Below are positions 26,759 to 35,473 of a stretch of DNA of 64,000 bases, in pieces. Both the position numbers and the translations under genes were made by a program. The stretch spans positions 1-64,000 of the forward strand of contig NZ_BMUY01000006.1 in the NCBI RefSeq assembly GCF_014650435.1, read 5' to 3'. Source of the stretch: Streptomyces tendae. Its GTDB lineage: Bacteria; Actinomycetota; Actinomycetes; Streptomycetales; Streptomycetaceae. The notes under the pieces were generated by a model. The model made no database searches, was not told the DNA's origin, and saw only the letters and a program-made list of their open reading frames with translations. The stretch's first letter is position 1; each line of letters opens with the position of its first letter.

Positions 26759-29734
26759 ATGGCCGACGTGGCGGTTACGGAGGCAGGGCGGGCCGGGGCG
26801 CCGACGGCGTCCGTCCCCGTCCGGCTGGCGGCCGTCTTCCTGCCCGCGCCGCTTCCGCGCGAGGGGCGGATCGCCTTCTGGGACGCCGACGGCGGGCCGG
26901 TCGACGCCGCCCTCCTCGGACATGGGTCCACGGACGTCTCCCCAGGAACCGACGCGTCGGTCGAGGACGCGGGGGGAGCCGTCGCCGGGGAGGCGGACGG
27001 CGACCGGTCCGGCGGGCCGATCGAGCTGACCGTGGTGCGGCGGCACGGCGCCGGGGTGCGGCGCGGGACCGCGCCCGCACTGTCGCTGCCGCTCGCCGAG
27101 GCGCTGCCACTGCTGGTGCGCGCCCGGCACGACCCGGCCGCCCACCCGGCCACCGCCTGCTGGGGCGCGGCGGCCCTGCACGCCCTGCGCCTCACCGCGC
27201 GCGGCCGGCTGCTGCCCGGCCTGACCGCGACCGGCCACGACGCCTGGCGGGCCGGACCGCTCGACCCCGACGACATCGCACACCTGCGGGCCGTGGCCGC
27301 CGCCCTGCCCCCGGAAGGCCACGCGGTCCCGCTCGACGGCCCGGGGCCGATCAGGCTGCCGGAGCCGGAAGCACTGGTCCGCGCGTTCCTGGACGCGGTC
27401 GCCGACACCCTGCCCCGTACCCCCGCCGCCCCGCACGCCACGGGCCGGCCGTTCGCCGCACGCGGGGCCCAGCGCCTGCCCGACGCCCACGACTGGGCCG
27501 CGGAGGTCGCCGCCGGCATGGACGCGGGCGTGCGGATCTCGCTCCGCCTGGACCTGTCGGCGTACGACCTGTTCGACCGGGAGGAGGCCGGCCGCCCAGG
27601 AGACGAGGGAGGCGGTGCCGGGGGCGTGCGCAACGCCGGAGCGGCCGTCGTCCAGGTGCACAGCCTCGCCGACCCCACCCTCGTCGCCGACGCGGCGGAC
27701 CTGTGGTCGGGGGCGGCCGACGCGGCGTTCGGAGCCCGCGCGCGCGTGGACGCCGCCCTGGCGGTGCGGCGCGCGGCCCGGGTCTGGCCGCCGCTGGACC
27801 GGCTCACCGAGCAGGACGTGCCCGACGTGCTCGCCCTGTCCGAGGAGGAGGTCACCGACCTGCTCGGGGTGGCGGCCGGGCGGCTCGCCGCCGCCGGGGT
27901 CGCCGTGCACTGGCCCCGGGACCTGGCCCAGGACCTCACGGCGACCGCGGTGATCAGGACAGCGCCCGGTTCGGCGACCGACGGCACCGGCTTCTTCGAG
28001 AGCGAGGACCTGCTCCAGTTCCGCTGGCAGCTCGCGATCGGTGGCGACCCGCTCACCGAGGCCGAGATGGACACCCTTGCCGAGGCCCACCGCCCCGTCG
28101 TCCGGCTCCGCGACCGGTGGGTACTGGTCGACCCGGCGCTCGTCCGCCGGGCCCGCAAACGCGATCTCGGCCTGCTCGACCCGGTCGACGCCCTGTCCGT
28201 CGCCCTCACCGGCACCGCGGAGTCCGACGGCGAGACGGTCGACGTGGTGCCCGTCGGCGCGCTGGCCGCCCTGCGCGACCGGCTCACGGCAGGCGTGCGC
28301 CCCGCCGAACCGCCGCCCGGCCTGCACGCCACCCTGCGTGACTACCAGCTGCGCGGTCTCGCCTGGCTGGACCTCATGACCTCGCTCGGCCTCGGCGGCT
28401 GCCTCGCCGACGACATGGGCCTCGGCAAGACCGTCACCGTCATCGCCCTGCACCTGAAGCGGTCCCGCACCGAACCGACCCTGGTGGTCTGCCCGGCCTC
28501 CCTGCTGGGCAACTGGCAGCGGGAGATCGAGCGCTTCGCGCCCGGCGTCCCGGTCCGCCGCTTCCACGGCGCCGACCGCACCCTCGACGACCTGAGCGGC
28601 GGCTTCGTCCTCACCACCTACGGCACCATGCGGTCCGCCGCCACGACCCTGGCCGAGCAGCCCTGGGGCATGGTCGTCGCGGACGAGGCGCAGCACGTGA
28701 AGAACCCGTACTCGGCGACGGCGAAGGCCCTGCGCACCATCCCGTCCCCGGCGCGGGTGGCCCTGACCGGCACACCCGTGGAGAACAACCTCTCCGAGCT
28801 GTGGGCCCTGCTCGACTGGACCACGCCCGGGCTGCTCGGCCCCCTGAAGTCCTTCCGCGCCCGGCACGCGCGCGCGGTGGAGAACGGCGAGGACGACCAG
28901 GCGGTGGAGCGCCTCGCCCGGCTGATCCGCCCCTTCCTGCTGCGCCGCAGGAAGTCCGACCCGGGCATCGTCCCCGAGCTGCCGCCGAAGACCGAGACGG
29001 ACCACCCGGTCCCGCTCACCCGGGAGCAGGCCGCGCTGTACGAGGCGGTGGTGCGCGAGTCGATGCTCGCCATCGAGGAGGCCGAGGGCATGGGCCGCCG
29101 CGGACTCGTCCTCAAGCTGCTGACCTCGCTGAAGCAGATCTGCGACCACCCCGCGCTGTTCCTGAAGGAGGAGCACCCGCCGGGCGGCGCCGACCGGATG
29201 ACCGCCCGCTCGGGCAAACTGGCGCTGCTCGACGAGCTGTTGGACACGGTGCTCGCGGAGGACGGCTCGGCCCTGGTCTTCACGCAGTACGTCGGCATGG
29301 CCCGCCTCATCACCGCGCACCTGACCGCCCGCGCGGTCCCGGTCGACCTGCTGCACGGGGGCACGCCGGTGCCGGAGCGCGAGCGGATGGTGGACCGCTT
29401 CCAGAGTGGCGCGACCCCCGTCCTCGTCCTGTCCCTGAAGGCCGCCGGCACCGGCCTCAACCTCACCCGCGCCGGCCACGTCGTGCACTTCGACCGCTGG
29501 TGGAACCCGGCGGTGGAGGAACAGGCCACCGACCGGGCGTACCGGATCGGGCAGACCCAGCCGGTCCAGGTCCACCGGCTCATCACCGAGGGCACGGTCG
29601 AGGACCGCATCGCCGAGATGCTCCAGTCCAAGCGGGCCCTGGCCGACGCGATCCTCGGCTCCGGGGAGTCGGCCCTCACCGAACTGACGGCCCGTGAGCT
29701 GTCCGACCTGGTGTCCCTGCGGAGGCCGTCATGA
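26759..29734 (+). CDS. SNF2/RapA-family DEAD-like helicase
   Basis: 991 aa from ATG 26759, chosen because GGAGGTGA stands eight bases upstream; a GTG at 26747 falls inside that site. The N-terminal ~520 residues belong to the bacterial SNF2-associated region and contain several low-complexity Gly/Ala/Asp stretches. Motor domains: motif I DDMGLGKTVTVIAL, II DEAQHVKN, III LTGTPVENNLSELW, IV VFTQYVGMARLI, V LKAAGTGLNLTRAGHVVHFDRWWNP, VI ATDRAYRIGQTQPVQVHRL. It is an ATP-driven dsDNA translocase. Its stop overlaps the start of the SWIM protein gene, a widespread partnership in actinomycetes. Confidence 0.95.
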   Translation: MADVAVTEAGRAGAPTASVPVRLAAVFLPAPLPREGRIAFWDADGGPVDAALLGHGSTDVSPGTDASVEDAGGAVAGEADGDRSGGPIELTVVRRHGAGVRRGTAPALSLPLAEALPLLVRARHDPAAHPATACWGAAALHALRLTARGRLLPGLTATGHDAWRAGPLDPDDIAHLRAVAAALPPEGHAVPLDGPGPIRLPEPEALVRAFLDAVADTLPRTPAAPHATGRPFAARGAQRLPDAHDWAAEVAAGMDAGVRISLRLDLSAYDLFDREEAGRPGDEGGGAGGVRNAGAAVVQVHSLADPTLVADAADLWSGAADAAFGARARVDAALAVRRAARVWPPLDRLTEQDVPDVLALSEEEVTDLLGVAAGRLAAAGVAVHWPRDLAQDLTATAVIRTAPGSATDGTGFFESEDLLQFRWQLAIGGDPLTEAEMDTLAEAHRPVVRLRDRWVLVDPALVRRARKRDLGLLDPVDALSVALTGTAESDGETVDVVPVGALAALRDRLTAGVRPAEPPPGLHATLRDYQLRGLAWLDLMTSLGLGGCLADDMGLGKTVTVIALHLKRSRTEPTLVVCPASLLGNWQREIERFAPGVPVRRFHGADRTLDDLSGGFVLTTYGTMRSAATTLAEQPWGMVVADEAQHVKNPYSATAKALRTIPSPARVALTGTPVENNLSELWALLDWTTPGLLGPLKSFRARHARAVENGEDDQAVERLARLIRPFLLRRRKSDPGIVPELPPKTETDHPVPLTREQAALYEAVVRESMLAIEEAEGMGRRGLVLKLLTSLKQICDHPALFLKEEHPPGGADRMTARSGKLALLDELLDTVLAEDGSALVFTQYVGMARLITAHLTARAVPVDLLHGGTPVPERERMVDRFQSGATPVLVLSLKAAGTGLNLTRAGHVVHFDRWWNPAVEEQATDRAYRIGQTQPVQVHRLITEGTVEDRIAEMLQSKRALADAILGSGESALTELTARELSDLVSLRRPS

Positions 29735-32373
29735 CCCCCCGGCCCGCCGACGAGGCCCGTCGCGCCCTGCGGGAGGCACGCGGGCGGGGCGAACCTACGA
29801 GCGAGGACGGCGAGTGCGGGGCGACATCGCCGCCCCGGTCGCCGTCGCCGTCGGCGCCGTCGTTGTCCCCCGCCCCGGCCGAGGCGCGGGGGGAGGGAGC
29901 CTCGGGCCGGACGCCGGGCGAACCCACCCCGTCACGCCCCGGGGACATCGCCCGTGCCGCACTGCGCAGCGCACGCGGAGCCTCGGGGGAACCGGTCGCC
30001 CCGGACGCCTCGACAGACCGAGCCGACCCGACGGGCTCGGACGATCCGGGGCCCGGCGGGGAGCCGACAGCTCCCGGTGAGCAGACCGGCCGGACCGACG
30101 ACACGACCGAACCGGGCAGCCCCGACGGGGCGTCACTCCCCGGCTCCGCGGGCGCGCGGGGCGCCCGTCCGGCGGACGGGGCACGCGAGGCGTTGCGGGC
30201 GGCGCGTCGGCAGGCGAAGGCGGACGCGGCGTCCGAGGGCGGGTCCGCCAACGGCGCGGCCCCCGCGCGGCGTTCGTCCCGCTCGGCCGGTGGTCAGCGG
30301 CGGCCGCACGGTCCGGGCACCGCCGACGCCCGCGCCCGTGCCGTACGGGAGTTCGCCGCGGGCGCCTTCCGGCTGCCCCCGGAGGCGGACCCGGCCGAGG
30401 AGGCCCCGCCCGCCGGGAAGTTGGCCGGTGACTCCGCCACTGAGGGCCCTGCCTCCGAGGGCCGGGCGGTCGCGCTCCCGGAGCCGGGTTCGTCGTCCGG
30501 CGCCGACCGTGCCGCGGCTCGTGCCCTTCGAGGCTTCGCCGCGGGCGCGTTCCGGGTGCCGCCGGAGGAGGCCCCGCCCGCCGGGGAATCGGCCGATGGT
30601 TCGGTCGCCGAGGGCTCTGCCACCGAGGACCGGCGGGCCGCGCGCCCGGAGCCGGACCCGTCGCCCGGCGCCGACCACACCGTCGGAGCCCCCGGAGCCG
30701 ACCACAGCGCCGTAGTCGCCGGTGCCGACCACAGAGCCGTATCCGCCGGCACCTCCCACACTGCCGGCACCGACCACGCTGCTGGCACCTCCCACACTGC
30801 CGGCGCCGACCACGCCGCTGGCGCCCCCCACGCTGCCGGAGCCCCCGGCGCCGATCACGCTGCCGGAGCAGCCGGCGCCGACCACACCGTCGGAGCCCCC
30901 CGCGCCGACCACGCCGCCGGAGTCGTCGGCGCCAGTCGTGTCGCCGGAGGCGCCTCCGTCTCCTCCCAGGACGGTTACGCGGCGCGTTCGGGAGGGGCGG
31001 GGGCCGACGGGGAGGGGGCACGGCGTTCGCAGCGGCAGCCGTCGGCGCTGCGCGGCCGGGACGTCTCCGCGTCGGCCGCGCAACCCCGCGCACCCCGCTC
31101 GATGGCGGCCCCGGACCGCGACGGTGACCTTCGGCGGACCTTCGCCGCGCTGCCGCCCCGGGAGGCCGCCGACGAGGGCTTCGCCGGGACCTGGTGGGGA
31201 AACGCGTGGGTGACGGCGCTGGAGGAAGGCGCCCTGGACGCCGCCCGGCTGGAGCGCGGCCGCGGATACGCGGAGCGGGGACACGTCGACGCCATCACCG
31301 TGACGCCCGGGCTGGTCCTCGCCTACGTGCAGGGCAGCCGCGCCCGGCCGTACCGGGTCCAGGTCCGGCTGCGGACGCTCGGCGACGCCGACTGGGACCG
31401 GTTCCTGGACGCCGCCGTCGAACGGCCCGGACACATCGCCGCCCTGCTCGACAAGGAACTTCCGCACTCCCTGGCCGATTTGGCCGACCACGGCGTCCCG
31501 CTGCTCCCCGGCCCGGGCGACCTCACCCCGCAGTGCAGCTGCCCCGACTCGGGCCACCCCTGCAAGCACGCCGCCGCCCTCTGCTACCAGACGGCACGTC
31601 TGCTCGACGCCGACCCCTTCGTCCTGCTCCTGCTGCGCGGCCGGGGCGAGCGCGCGCTGCTCGACGCCCTGTCCCGGCGGAACGCGACGCGCGCGGCCCG
31701 TGCGGCCCAGGATCGCGGGCCGGCTCCGCTGCCCGGCGTCCGGGCCGGTGAGGCGCTGACCCCGCGCGCCCTGCCGCCCCTCCCGCCGCCGCTGCCCGCG
31801 CCCCCGCACCCCGAGCAGCCGCCGGCCTACCCGGCCGCGCCGGGCGGCCCCGACCCGTTCGCGCTGGACCAGTTGGCCACCGACGCGGCCGCCCGCGCAC
31901 ACGCCCTGCTCACCACCGGGCGGGACCCGGTCGGCGGACTGACGCTGTGGCAGGACGCCGTCCGGCTCGCCGCGGCGCGCCCCGGCTCCGGGCTCACCGC
32001 GGGCACCCGCGCGCTCTACGCGTCCCTCGCCTCGGCCGCCGGGCGCGACACGGCGGAGCTGGCGCGGGCCGTCGCCGCCTGGCGGCAGGGCGGACCGGAG
32101 GGCCTCGACGTTCTGGAGGAGCCCTGGGACCCGCCGGCCGGGCGTTTCGACCGCGCCCGCCCCCTGCTGCTCGCCGCCGACCTCCCCGCCTTCCGCCCCT
32201 GGCGCAACCGCCTCACCCACCCCCGCGGCCATGTCCAGCTCAGACTCGGCCGTGTGGGGCTCTGGTACGCGTACGAGTCGGAGCCCGGCCGCGAGGACTG
32301 GTGGCCGCGCGGCACGCCCGACCTCGACCCGGTCGGCGCCCTGACCGGCCTCGGTACCCGAGTCGACCTCTGA
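29731..32373 (+). CDS. SWIM zinc-finger protein with repeat-rich N-terminal region
   Basis: 880 aa, ATG overlapping the helicase stop (ATGA). The C-terminal ~400 residues contain the SWIM zinc ligand motif CSCPDSGHPCKH (CxCx6CxH, near residue 600), preceded by GTWWGNAWVTALEEG and RGRGYAERGHVDAITVTPG blocks typical of bacterial SWIM proteins. The N-terminal ~450 residues are low complexity: three ARxALRxAR modules, a duplicated segment around AVREFAAGAFRLPPE / ALRGFAAGAFRVPPE, and a run of degenerate GADHAAG repeats. SWIM domains bind nucleic acid or protein, so it may recruit the helicase to DNA. Exact function unknown. Confidence 0.9.
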   Translation: MTPRPADEARRALREARGRGEPTSEDGECGATSPPRSPSPSAPSLSPAPAEARGEGASGRTPGEPTPSRPGDIARAALRSARGASGEPVAPDASTDRADPTGSDDPGPGGEPTAPGEQTGRTDDTTEPGSPDGASLPGSAGARGARPADGAREALRAARRQAKADAASEGGSANGAAPARRSSRSAGGQRRPHGPGTADARARAVREFAAGAFRLPPEADPAEEAPPAGKLAGDSATEGPASEGRAVALPEPGSSSGADRAAARALRGFAAGAFRVPPEEAPPAGESADGSVAEGSATEDRRAARPEPDPSPGADHTVGAPGADHSAVVAGADHRAVSAGTSHTAGTDHAAGTSHTAGADHAAGAPHAAGAPGADHAAGAAGADHTVGAPRADHAAGVVGASRVAGGASVSSQDGYAARSGGAGADGEGARRSQRQPSALRGRDVSASAAQPRAPRSMAAPDRDGDLRRTFAALPPREAADEGFAGTWWGNAWVTALEEGALDAARLERGRGYAERGHVDAITVTPGLVLAYVQGSRARPYRVQVRLRTLGDADWDRFLDAAVERPGHIAALLDKELPHSLADLADHGVPLLPGPGDLTPQCSCPDSGHPCKHAAALCYQTARLLDADPFVLLLLRGRGERALLDALSRRNATRAARAAQDRGPAPLPGVRAGEALTPRALPPLPPPLPAPPHPEQPPAYPAAPGGPDPFALDQLATDAAARAHALLTTGRDPVGGLTLWQDAVRLAAARPGSGLTAGTRALYASLASAAGRDTAELARAVAAWRQGGPEGLDVLEEPWDPPAGRFDRARPLLLAADLPAFRPWRNRLTHPRGHVQLRLGRVGLWYAYESEPGREDWWPRGTPDLDPVGALTGLGTRVDL
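30670..30945 (+). repeat. In-frame degenerate tandem repeat inside the SWIM protein gene
   Basis: About fifteen short units coding for GADHxxG, GTSHTAG or GAPHAAG variants, built on GCCGACCAC and CTCCCACACTGCC core words. The repeat unit is a multiple of three, so copy-number changes keep the frame. The third-position choice drifts (GCT, GCC, GTA), so the repeats are not recent exact copies throughout. Confidence 0.8.
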
Positions 32374-32475
32374 CCCTCTCCACCACCCTCTCCACCCTCT
32401 CCGACCGCCCGGGTGCGAAGTCGGCGAAGTGGGCGTTGTCTTCCGCCTGCCGGATGTATAGCCTCACCCATGGCA

Positions 32476-32489
32476 TGTGACATTGCACA
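32476..32489 (+). promoter_or_regulatory. Operator candidate upstream of the hydroxyproline operon
   Basis: TGTGACATTGCACA has TGTG/CACA outer arms and contains GTGACATTG, which occurs on the minus strand of the divergent regulator's own promoter at 38101-38109. It is 30 bp before the TTG start at 32519, a repressing position for the GntR-FCD regulator at 37346-38059. Confidence 0.65.
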
Positions 32490-32518
32490 GTGCGGTGCGT
32501 GCGCGCGAGGAGGAGTCG

Positions 32519-33685
32519 TTGACCCGGAAAGTCGTCGTCGTGGGCGCGGGAGTCGTCGGAGCCGCATGCGCCTTCCACGCCGCCTCGGCGGGCCTGGACG
32601 TCACGGTCACCGACCGTGGACCCGTCGGCGCCGGGACGACGAGCCGCGGAGAGGGCAACGTCCTCCTCTCCGACAAGGAACCCGGCCCCGAACTCGCCCT
32701 GGCCCGCCTGAGCCGCACCCTGTGGGACGAGGCCGGACAGGAGTTGGGCCCCGACACCCTCGAACTCGAGGCCAAGGGCGGCCTGGTCGTGGCGAGCGGC
32801 GCCGAGAACCTCGCGGCGCTCCAGGAGTTCGCTGCCCGGCAGGAGGCGGCCGGCGTCCGCGTCGAGCGGGTCGACCGGGTGCGGGACCTCGAACCCCACC
32901 TCGCCCCCGACATTCCCGGCGGTGTCCACTACCCGCAGGACGCACAGGTGCAGCCGGTGCTGGCGGCGGCCGCGCTGCTGCGAGCCGCCCTGCGGCGCGG
33001 CGCGCGCTTCCACCCGGGTGAGGTGGCCGGGGCGGTGACCGGCCGGGACGGCCGCGTCACCGGTGTCCGGACGGCCGCCGGTGACGTGCTGCCAGCCGAC
33101 GCCGTCGTCAACGCCGCCGGGACCTGGGGCGGTGAGGTCGGCCGACGGCTCGGCGCTCCCGTCGAGGTGCTGCCGCGCCGCGGCTTCGTCCTGGTGACGG
33201 AACCGCTGCCGCCGATGGTCCGGCACAAGGTCTACTCCGCCGACTACGTGGCCAACGTCGCCTCCTCCGACGCCGGACTGGAGACCTCGTGCGTCGTGGA
33301 GGGCACCCGCGGCGGCACCGTCCTCATCGGCGCCAGCCGGGAACGCGTCGGCTTCGACACCACGATGAACACCGCCGTGGTCGCCAGGCTCGCGGCCCAG
33401 GCGTGCCGGCTCTTCCCCTTCCTGCGCGGGGTCCACCTGATGCGCGCCTACCGCGGGTTCCGGCCGTACTGCCCGGACCACCTGCCGGTGGTGGGCCCCG
33501 ACCCGCGCGTGCCGGGCGTCGTCCACGCGTGCGGGCACGAGGGAGCGGGCGTCGGACTGGCCCCCGCAACGGGCGCGCTCGTCACCGCCCACCTGCTCGG
33601 CCGGCCCTGGCGCGGTGCCGACCCGGCCGCCCACACCGGCCTTCTCCCGGACCGTTTCCTCACCCCCGGAGGTGTGCCCCAGTGA
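32519..33685 (+). CDS. FAD-dependent D-amino-acid (D-hydroxyproline) dehydrogenase, DAAO-like subunit
   Basis: 388 aa from a TTG at 32519 with GAGGAGGAG upstream. The in-frame GTG at 32477 would put the operator inside the gene. N-terminal FAD loop VVVVGAGVVGAACAFHAASAG, then TSRGEGNVLLSDKEPGPE and the C-terminal ACGHEGAGVGLAPATG that closes the FAD site, as in the DadA/HcnC family. With the next two genes it forms a HcnABC-like three-subunit dehydrogenase. In trans-4-hydroxyproline catabolism the equivalent complex oxidises cis-4-hydroxy-D-proline to pyrroline-4-hydroxy-2-carboxylate. The assignment rests on the downstream epimerase and deaminase. Confidence 0.88.
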   Translation: MTRKVVVVGAGVVGAACAFHAASAGLDVTVTDRGPVGAGTTSRGEGNVLLSDKEPGPELALARLSRTLWDEAGQELGPDTLELEAKGGLVVASGAENLAALQEFAARQEAAGVRVERVDRVRDLEPHLAPDIPGGVHYPQDAQVQPVLAAAALLRAALRRGARFHPGEVAGAVTGRDGRVTGVRTAAGDVLPADAVVNAAGTWGGEVGRRLGAPVEVLPRRGFVLVTEPLPPMVRHKVYSADYVANVASSDAGLETSCVVEGTRGGTVLIGASRERVGFDTTMNTAVVARLAAQACRLFPFLRGVHLMRAYRGFRPYCPDHLPVVGPDPRVPGVVHACGHEGAGVGLAPATGALVTAHLLGRPWRGADPAAHTGLLPDRFLTPGGVPQ

Positions 33686-33936
33686 CCGAGATGATCGTCG
33701 ACGGCCGGCCCCTGCCGTTCGTCGAGGGACAGACCGTCGCCGCGGCCCTCGTGGCCACGGGCCGCCTCGCCTGGCGCACCACCCGCGTCGGACACCGCCC
33801 GCGTGGCGTCTTCTGCGGCATCGGCGTCTGCTTCGACTGCCTCGTCACCGTCGACGGAGCCCCCGGGCAGCGCGCCTGCCTGGTGCCGGCCCGGCCGGGC
33901 ATGACCGTCACGACCGGGGAGGGCGACGATGACTGA
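33682..33936 (+). CDS. [2Fe-2S] ferredoxin-like subunit of the D-hydroxyproline dehydrogenase (HcnA-like)
   Basis: 84 aa from a GTG overlapping the previous stop. A small plant-type/HcnA-like [2Fe-2S] domain: VDGRPLPFVEGQTVAAALVATG followed by cluster ligands in FCGIGVCFDCLV and QRACLVPA (CxxxxCxxC and a distal Cys). It probably carries electrons between the two flavin subunits. It overlaps the next gene by eight bases, so all three subunits are translationally coupled. Confidence 0.9.
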   Translation: MTEMIVDGRPLPFVEGQTVAAALVATGRLAWRTTRVGHRPRGVFCGIGVCFDCLVTVDGAPGQRACLVPARPGMTVTTGEGDDD

Positions 33937-35473
33937 CCCCGCGGACCTGATCGTCGTCGGCGCGGGCCCGGCCGGCCTGGCCGCCGCCGCCACCGCGCTG
34001 GCCGGTGGACTGCGCGTCGTACTGCTGGACTCGGGAACCGCCCTCGGCGGTCAGTACTGGCGCCACCCGCCCGAGCACGCCCGAGCGGCCGTACCGACCG
34101 ACGACCTGCACCACGGACTGGACCGGTACCGCGCCCTGTGCAAGGCGCTGGCCCAACACCGGACGTCGGGCCGGCTCGACCTGCGCCTGGAACACCACGT
34201 GTGGTCCGCCGTCCGCGACGGCGACGGGTTCGCCGTCCACGCCGTCGACCGCCACGAGGCACCGCGGGAGACCGCCGTCGTCGTGCGGGCGCCGAGACTC
34301 CTCGTCGCCACCGGCGCCTACGACCGCCAACTGCCCTTCCCGGGATGGGACCTGCCCGGGGTGCTGACCATCGGCGGACTGCAGGCGCTGCTCAAGGGCG
34401 GCGGAGTGGCGGCAGGAAGCCGCGTGGCGCTGGGCGGCACCGGCCCGTTCCTGCTGCCGGTCGCCGCCGGCCTCGCGGCGCGCGGCGTCGAGGTCGTCGA
34501 GGTGTGCGAGGCGGCCCACCCGCGGGCGTGGCTGCGACACCCCGGCCCGCTGCTGCGCAACCCCGGCAAGTGGGCCGAGGGCGCCGGATACGCCGCCGCA
34601 CTCGTACGCCACCGCGTCCCCCTCCGCCCGCGCGCCGCGATCGTCGCCGCGGAGGGCGGCGAACGCGTGACGGCGGTACGGATCGCCTCGCTGGCGCCGG
34701 ACGGCAGCCCGCGCCCGGGCACGGAACGGCGCGTCGAGGTCGACGCCGTCGGCGTCGGCTGGGGTTTCGCGCCCCAGCTGGACCTGCTCGTGCCGCTCGG
34801 CTGCGCCCTCACCGACGGGGTCGACGGCAACGCGGTGGTCGCGGTCGACGAGGGCATGCGCACCACCGTCCCCGGCCTCTACACCGCGGGGGAGACGTGC
34901 GGAGTGGGCGGGGCGGCGCTCGCCGTGAACGAGGGCCGGCTGGCCGCGGCGTCCGTCCTCGCCGACTCCCGCGCCACTCGCGTACCGGCCGACAAGCACC
35001 TGGCCGCCCTGCGTTCGGCGGTGGCCCGACAGCGTGCCTTCGCCCGGGCCATGGCGCTGGCCCACCCGCTGCCGCCCGCATGGTCCTCGTGGCTGACCGA
35101 CGAGACCGTCGTGTGCCGCTGCGAGGAAGTGACCGCCGGGGCGATCCGGAGCGCCCGCGCCGACGGCGCACACGACCACCGGCAGGTCAAGCAGCTGACC
35201 CGGGCCGGTATGGGCTGGTGCCAGGGCCGGATGTGCGGACCCGCCGTGCACTGTCTCACGGCGCGGCGGGGGGCCTACGAGCCCGCGGAACGGCTCGTCG
35301 CGACGCCCGTCACCCTCGGGGCGCTCGCCGACCTCGACGAAGCACCGGCCGGCACCACATGCACGGCCGACACCGCATGCACTGCCGTCACCGCATGCAC
35401 CGCAGGCACCACAGGCACCGTGTGCACCCAGGCGTCGACGGACAACGGTGAAACCGACAAGGAGTGTTCATGA
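33929..35473 (+). CDS. NAD(P)/FAD-binding alpha subunit of D-hydroxyproline dehydrogenase (HcnB-like), Cys-rich repeat tail
   Basis: 514 aa, ATG start after GGGGAGGGCG. Pyridine-nucleotide-disulfide fold with FAD loop LIVVGAGPAGLAAAATAL, second dinucleotide site VALGGTGPFLLPVAAGLAARG and TVPGLYTAGETCGVGG. A C-terminal BFD-like [2Fe-2S] module has ligands in VVCRCEEVTAG and GMGWCQGRMCGP. Together with the two preceding products it matches HcnB/LhpB-type complexes. Beyond the conserved end (~residue 460) is a ~50-residue tail of threonine/cysteine repeats (ACTAVTACTAGTTGTVCTQ), which is not part of the family and is encoded by a short tandem DNA repeat. Confidence 0.88.
   Translation: MTDPADLIVVGAGPAGLAAAATALAGGLRVVLLDSGTALGGQYWRHPPEHARAAVPTDDLHHGLDRYRALCKALAQHRTSGRLDLRLEHHVWSAVRDGDGFAVHAVDRHEAPRETAVVVRAPRLLVATGAYDRQLPFPGWDLPGVLTIGGLQALLKGGGVAAGSRVALGGTGPFLLPVAAGLAARGVEVVEVCEAAHPRAWLRHPGPLLRNPGKWAEGAGYAAALVRHRVPLRPRAAIVAAEGGERVTAVRIASLAPDGSPRPGTERRVEVDAVGVGWGFAPQLDLLVPLGCALTDGVDGNAVVAVDEGMRTTVPGLYTAGETCGVGGAALAVNEGRLAAASVLADSRATRVPADKHLAALRSAVARQRAFARAMALAHPLPPAWSSWLTDETVVCRCEEVTAGAIRSARADGAHDHRQVKQLTRAGMGWCQGRMCGPAVHCLTARRGAYEPAERLVATPVTLGALADLDEAPAGTTCTADTACTAVTACTAGTTGTVCTQASTDNGETDKECS
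35354..35430 (+). repeat. Short tandem repeat encoding Thr/Cys-rich tail
   Basis: Units of the form ACCGCATGCACTGCC / ACCGCATGCACCGCA / ACCACATGCACGGCC (15 bp) plus shorter GGCACCACA pieces lie at the 3' end of the HcnB-like gene. All lengths keep the frame. They add at least four cysteines to the protein tail. Confidence 0.75.

Noticed and set aside
26645..29575. 976-codon minus-strand frame opposite the SNF2 helicase
   Set aside because: High-GC genomes give long antisense frames; the helicase motifs on the plus strand are unmistakable.
30670..30945. CRISPR-like repeat
   Set aside because: Units are short, degenerate, without unique spacers, and translate to an in-frame peptide repeat.
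32374..32403. CTCTCCACC-type tandem repeat after the SWIM gene
   Set aside because: Only about three imperfect units; no sign of function.
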